Origin: Bacteroides xylanisolvens XB1A
Lineage (GTDB): Bacteria; Bacteroidota; Bacteroidia; Bacteroidales; Bacteroidaceae
Direction: 5' to 3'
Length of the DNA stretch: 64,000 nt
Assembly (NCBI RefSeq): GCF_000210075.1
Contig: NC_021017.1
Span: 3,825,342-3,889,341 of the forward strand
Position numbers and translations under genes: made by a program. Position 1 is the first letter of the stretch, and each line of letters starts with the position of its first letter. The notes below the pieces were generated by a model. The model made no database searches and was not told where the DNA came from. It saw only the letters and a list, made by a program, of their open reading frames with translations. Positions 61,531-64,000 of this stretch are shown piece after piece.

Positions 61531-62322
61531 ATGAAAAAAATTAAGTGGCTTTTAGGAATCTTATTATTGGCATTAGTGCCAATGTTGCAATCATGTGATG
61601 ATGATGGTTATTCTATTGGAGATTTCAGCTGGGACTGGGCGACTGTTCGTGCAACCGGTGGAGGAGGTTATTATTTGGAAGGTGATAATTGGGGGGTGAT
61701 TGATCCGGTTGCTACTTCTATTCCTTGGTTTAAACCGGTGGACGGTGAACGTGTCGTGGCTTTTTTCAATCCTTTGTATGACATGGAAGGAGGAAAAGGA
61801 GTTCAGGTGAAGATGGAAGGCATACAGGAACTGTTGACAAAAGAAGTGGAAGATATGTCGACAGAGGAAGAAGCGGAAGAATTCGGAAATGATCCTATTC
61901 TGATTTATCAGGGTGATATGTGGTTGGGAGGAAAGTTCTTGAACGTAATTTTCCGCCAGGAGTTGCCTCGTTCGGAGAAACATCGTATCAGTCTTGTGCA
62001 AAATAAGATGGAACCGGGAGAGCCGGGCGAACCGTCAGAACCGGGAACATTGAATGTGGATGAAGATGGTTACATACATTTGGAACTGCGTTATAATACG
62101 TATGAGGATGTGACTGACTATTGGGGATGGGGACGAGTTTCTTATAATCTGGAAAAGTTCTTCCCTACGCCGAAAGATTCCTGGGTAGCACCCAAAGGGT
62201 TTAAGGTGACAATAAACTCAAGAGAACATGGAGAAGGAAGAGTGATTGTTCTTGATCTGGATCATCCGGTCGGTGTACCGGAAGCAGCAAAGGATGTTCA
62301 TTCCACTTCTTCGATCCGATAA
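61531..62322 (+). CDS. NigD-like lipoprotein
   Basis: The 263-residue product has lipobox MLQSC (Cys22) followed by DDDGYSIGDF and the beginning of a NigD-type OB-like domain (SWDWATVRATGGGGYYLEGD, DGERVVAFFNPLYDM), with a C-terminal beta-sandwich (YIHLELRYNTYEDV, VTINSREHGEGRVIVLDLDH). A short Pro/Gly/Glu linker (EPGEPGEPSEPG) separates the two. NigD-like proteins are common in Bacteroides; the name comes from a nisin-immunity-like region and the function is unknown. Monocistronic, flanked by terminators. Confidence 0.85.
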   Translation: MKKIKWLLGILLLALVPMLQSCDDDGYSIGDFSWDWATVRATGGGGYYLEGDNWGVIDPVATSIPWFKPVDGERVVAFFNPLYDMEGGKGVQVKMEGIQELLTKEVEDMSTEEEAEEFGNDPILIYQGDMWLGGKFLNVIFRQELPRSEKHRISLVQNKMEPGEPGEPSEPGTLNVDEDGYIHLELRYNTYEDVTDYWGWGRVSYNLEKFFPTPKDSWVAPKGFKVTINSREHGEGRVIVLDLDHPVGVPEAAKDVHSTSSIR

Positions 62323-62345
62323 CCTAACTATGATTTACTGTGTGT

Positions 62346-62390
62346 GAAAAAGGTCGGGATACTTCCGTAGAAGTTCCCGACCTTTTGTAT
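62346..62390 (+). terminator. Terminator of the NigD-like gene
   Basis: A long stem (62349-62364 with 62371-62385, outer arm AAAGGTCGGGA/TCCCGACCTTT with one bulge) is followed by TTGTATTTTG. It lies between convergent genes and could also serve cdsA. Confidence 0.8.
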
Positions 62391-62427
62391 TTTGTTTCAG
62401 TTCTAATCGATTGAGAAAGAATCCCCG

Positions 62428-63276
62428 TTAGAACCATGTTAATGCATATAGATAAACGACTGCTGCCGGTATAGCCATCAGAGAACTGTCAAAGCGGTCG
62501 AGCATCCCACCGTGTCCCGGAAGAATGGTTCCCGAATCCTTAACGTGCAACTGGCGTTTCAATAACGACTCCGTCAGGTCGCCCCATGTGCCGAATATAA
62601 CAACCGCCAGTGCCAGTCCTGCCCATTCAATCATTGACATAAATGGGAAGTAGTGAGCGAGTATAAAAGATACTCCGATTGCTACCACTCCGCCGCCGAT
62701 AGAACCTTCCCATGATTTCTTGGGAGAGATACGTTCAAACAACCGGTGTTTGCCGATCAATGAACCGATGCAATAGGCTCCCGTGTCATTCAGCCAGAGG
62801 AAAATAAAGATGGATAGCGGTAGAATAGGATTGTAACTTACGCTACTGTATTCTGATCCCGGATCGTTATGGAATGCCAATACATTCAGCAAAGCAAAAG
62901 GCAGTCCGATATAAAGTTGGCTAAGCATAGAATAAGCCCAGTTAAGTACCGGGTTTTCCTTTTTCAGATACAACTCGCTAATCATCATGTAAAGCAATAA
63001 AAGCACATACGGGATGAATATCTTCGAATCGGCTGCATCAATGCAGAATCCCATGATTGCAAGGAATAGGTAAGCCCCGCCGAGCATATTAATAGTCTTG
63101 TTTATCTTCACTCCTTCTGCGCGCATATTTACCAGCTGTCCGAACTCATAAATAGTCAGTGCGCTGATAGCGGTGAACAGAATACCAAAGCTGAATGCGT
63201 CATAAAGGATGCACCCCACCAAGATGGCAACGAAGAGTACACCCGTAATAGCTCGTTTTATGAAATTATTAATCAA
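62428..63276 (-). CDS. cdsA: Phosphatidate cytidylyltransferase
   Basis: CdsA makes CDP-diacylglycerol from phosphatidic acid and CTP, the precursor of the anionic phospholipids and cardiolipin. The 282-residue polytopic membrane protein carries the family signature near the C-terminus: FGTWGDLTESLLKRQLHVKD followed by LPGHGGMLDRFDS. Around eight hydrophobic segments are visible. It follows ftsH on the same strand after 16 bases, so the two are probably one transcript. Confidence 0.95.
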   Translation of the reverse strand: MINNFIKRAITGVLFVAILVGCILYDAFSFGILFTAISALTIYEFGQLVNMRAEGVKINKTINMLGGAYLFLAIMGFCIDAADSKIFIPYVLLLLYMMISELYLKKENPVLNWAYSMLSQLYIGLPFALLNVLAFHNDPGSEYSSVSYNPILPLSIFIFLWLNDTGAYCIGSLIGKHRLFERISPKKSWEGSIGGGVVAIGVSFILAHYFPFMSMIEWAGLALAVVIFGTWGDLTESLLKRQLHVKDSGTILPGHGGMLDRFDSSLMAIPAAVVYLYALTWF

Positions 63277-63292
63277 AATCTATTCGTTTTAA

Positions 63293-64000
63293 TTAGTTGG
63301 ACCCGTTAGCTTGTTCTTCCCCATTGGATTTACCCTCTACGGTAACTTTGCCCTCCACAGTAACCTTTTTACCTTCTGCGGCAACTTTGGTGTCTATGGG
63401 TGCTTGTTCTTCCTTTGCGGTATTTTCAGCTTCCTCTTCTTTGATTTCCTTTTCTTCTTCTTTCAGCTTTTGGGCAAGTTCTCTTTCAGCTCTTGCGGCA
63501 TCCTGGCTTTCTTTAGCAGCCATGATTTCTTCTGATCGGGAAGCCCAGGGGCGTTTACCAAAGATGCGTTCAACGTCTTCCGCGAAGATTACTTCTTTGT
63601 CAATCAGTAATTGCGTCAGTTCGTTGTGTCCTTCTTTATTCTCTGACAGAATTCTCTTGGCACGGTCATACTGCTCGTTCACCATTCTCTTGACTTCTTC
63701 GTCAATCAATTCGGCTGTCTTTTCGCTGTATGGACGGTTGAAAGAATATTCATCGTTGTTGTAATAACATAAGTTCGGCAGCTTGTCGCTCATACCTAAA
63801 TAGGCAATCATGCCGTATGCCTGCTTAGTCACCCTTTCCAGGTCGTTCATGGCACCAGTTGAGATGCGGCCGAGGAATAAATCTTCAGCGGCGCGTCCTC
63901 CCAAAGTAGCACACATTTCGTCCAGCATCTGCTCCTTGGTAGTGATCTGACGTTCTTCCGGCAGATACCAGGCAGCTCCTAATGCACGTCCGCGAGGAAC
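63293..64000 (-). CDS. ftsH: ATP-dependent zinc metalloprotease FtsH (C-terminal part)
   Basis: The frame is open to the right edge of the window; about 236 C-terminal residues are visible. It begins VPRGRALGAAWYLPEERQ, then TTKEQMLDEMCATLGGRAAE, the M41 peptidase domain downstream of the (missing) HEAGH zinc site, followed by TGAMNDLERVTKQAYGMIAY. The last 75 residues are a low-complexity charged tail with Glu/Lys runs and a tandem VTVEGK. FtsH degrades membrane and short-lived cytoplasmic proteins. The AAA module lies beyond the window. Confidence 0.95.
   Translation of the reverse strand, partial: VPRGRALGAAWYLPEERQITTKEQMLDEMCATLGGRAAEDLFLGRISTGAMNDLERVTKQAYGMIAYLGMSDKLPNLCYYNNDEYSFNRPYSEKTAELIDEEVKRMVNEQYDRAKRILSENKEGHNELTQLLIDKEVIFAEDVERIFGKRPWASRSEEIMAAKESQDAARAERELAQKLKEEEKEIKEEEAENTAKEEQAPIDTKVAAEGKKVTVEGKVTVEGKSNGEEQANGSN

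Overview
The window looks like the chromosome of a gut Bacteroides, most probably Bacteroides thetaiotaomicron or a very close relative. Promoters are of the Bacteroides type (TTTG, 19-20 bases, TAnnTTTG), and there are SusC/SusD-type outer membrane proteins and a NigD-like lipoprotein. The genes at 27750-48118 have the content and order I remember for the high-mannose N-glycan utilisation locus BT3983-BT3994. Residue numbers support this: the GH18 endoglycosidase has Asp312/Glu314 and the first GH92 mannosidase has Glu533/Asp642/Asp644, the numbers I recall for EndoBT-3987 and BT3990. These identifications rest on memory, not on a search.

Layout. 1-4557: metal-efflux genes on the minus strand, a lipoprotein adaptor (partial) and an RND pump fused to a TolC-type outer membrane factor. 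4768-7071: a glutathione peroxidase-like gene, a Nudix hydrolase and queA. 7129-7203: a tRNA-Pro(GGG) gene that is the target of an integrated element of about 7.86 kb (7164-15103). The element is bounded by perfect 85-bp direct repeats and carries a tyrosine recombinase, a HTH/excisionase-like gene, a II/X-type replication initiator, a non-coding stretch of about 1 kb with strong hairpins, two secreted proteins sharing a paralogous domain (one with SH3 and LysM domains), and a fusion of a (p)ppGpp-hydrolase-like HD domain to a deoxyribonucleotidase. 15522-26146: housekeeping genes (AraC regulator, aroB, an outer membrane barrel protein, cardiolipin synthase, an rsmD cluster, a RecD-like helicase). 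26244-27386: an ATPase gene.

27750-48118 is the glycan locus. A surface endoglycosidase releases high-mannose glycans. SusC/SusD and three surface proteins, one of them a GH18 relative without the catalytic Glu, bind and import them. Three GH92 alpha-mannosidases then trim mannose. An ECF sigma factor and a FecR anti-sigma factor inside the locus probably sense transport through the STN domain of the SusC protein. A Fic-domain frame that looks 5'-truncated lies between the two arms.

48640-64000 is core genome: alaS, an M23 peptidase and a MerR regulator, the bifunctional Rel enzyme, a MltD-like transglycosylase, a DUF5683 protein, parB, parA, surE, lpxB, a NigD-like lipoprotein, cdsA and the 3' part of ftsH.

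The most unusual features are: the element that carries the 5' half of the tRNA together with its complete promoter; its paralogous secreted proteins and HD-nucleotidase fusion; two intergenic loci with short degenerate units repeated every 21-22 bp (38984-39216 and 48378-48457); and two intergenic loci with inverted arrays of 7-bp units (51267-51357 and 60207-60298).
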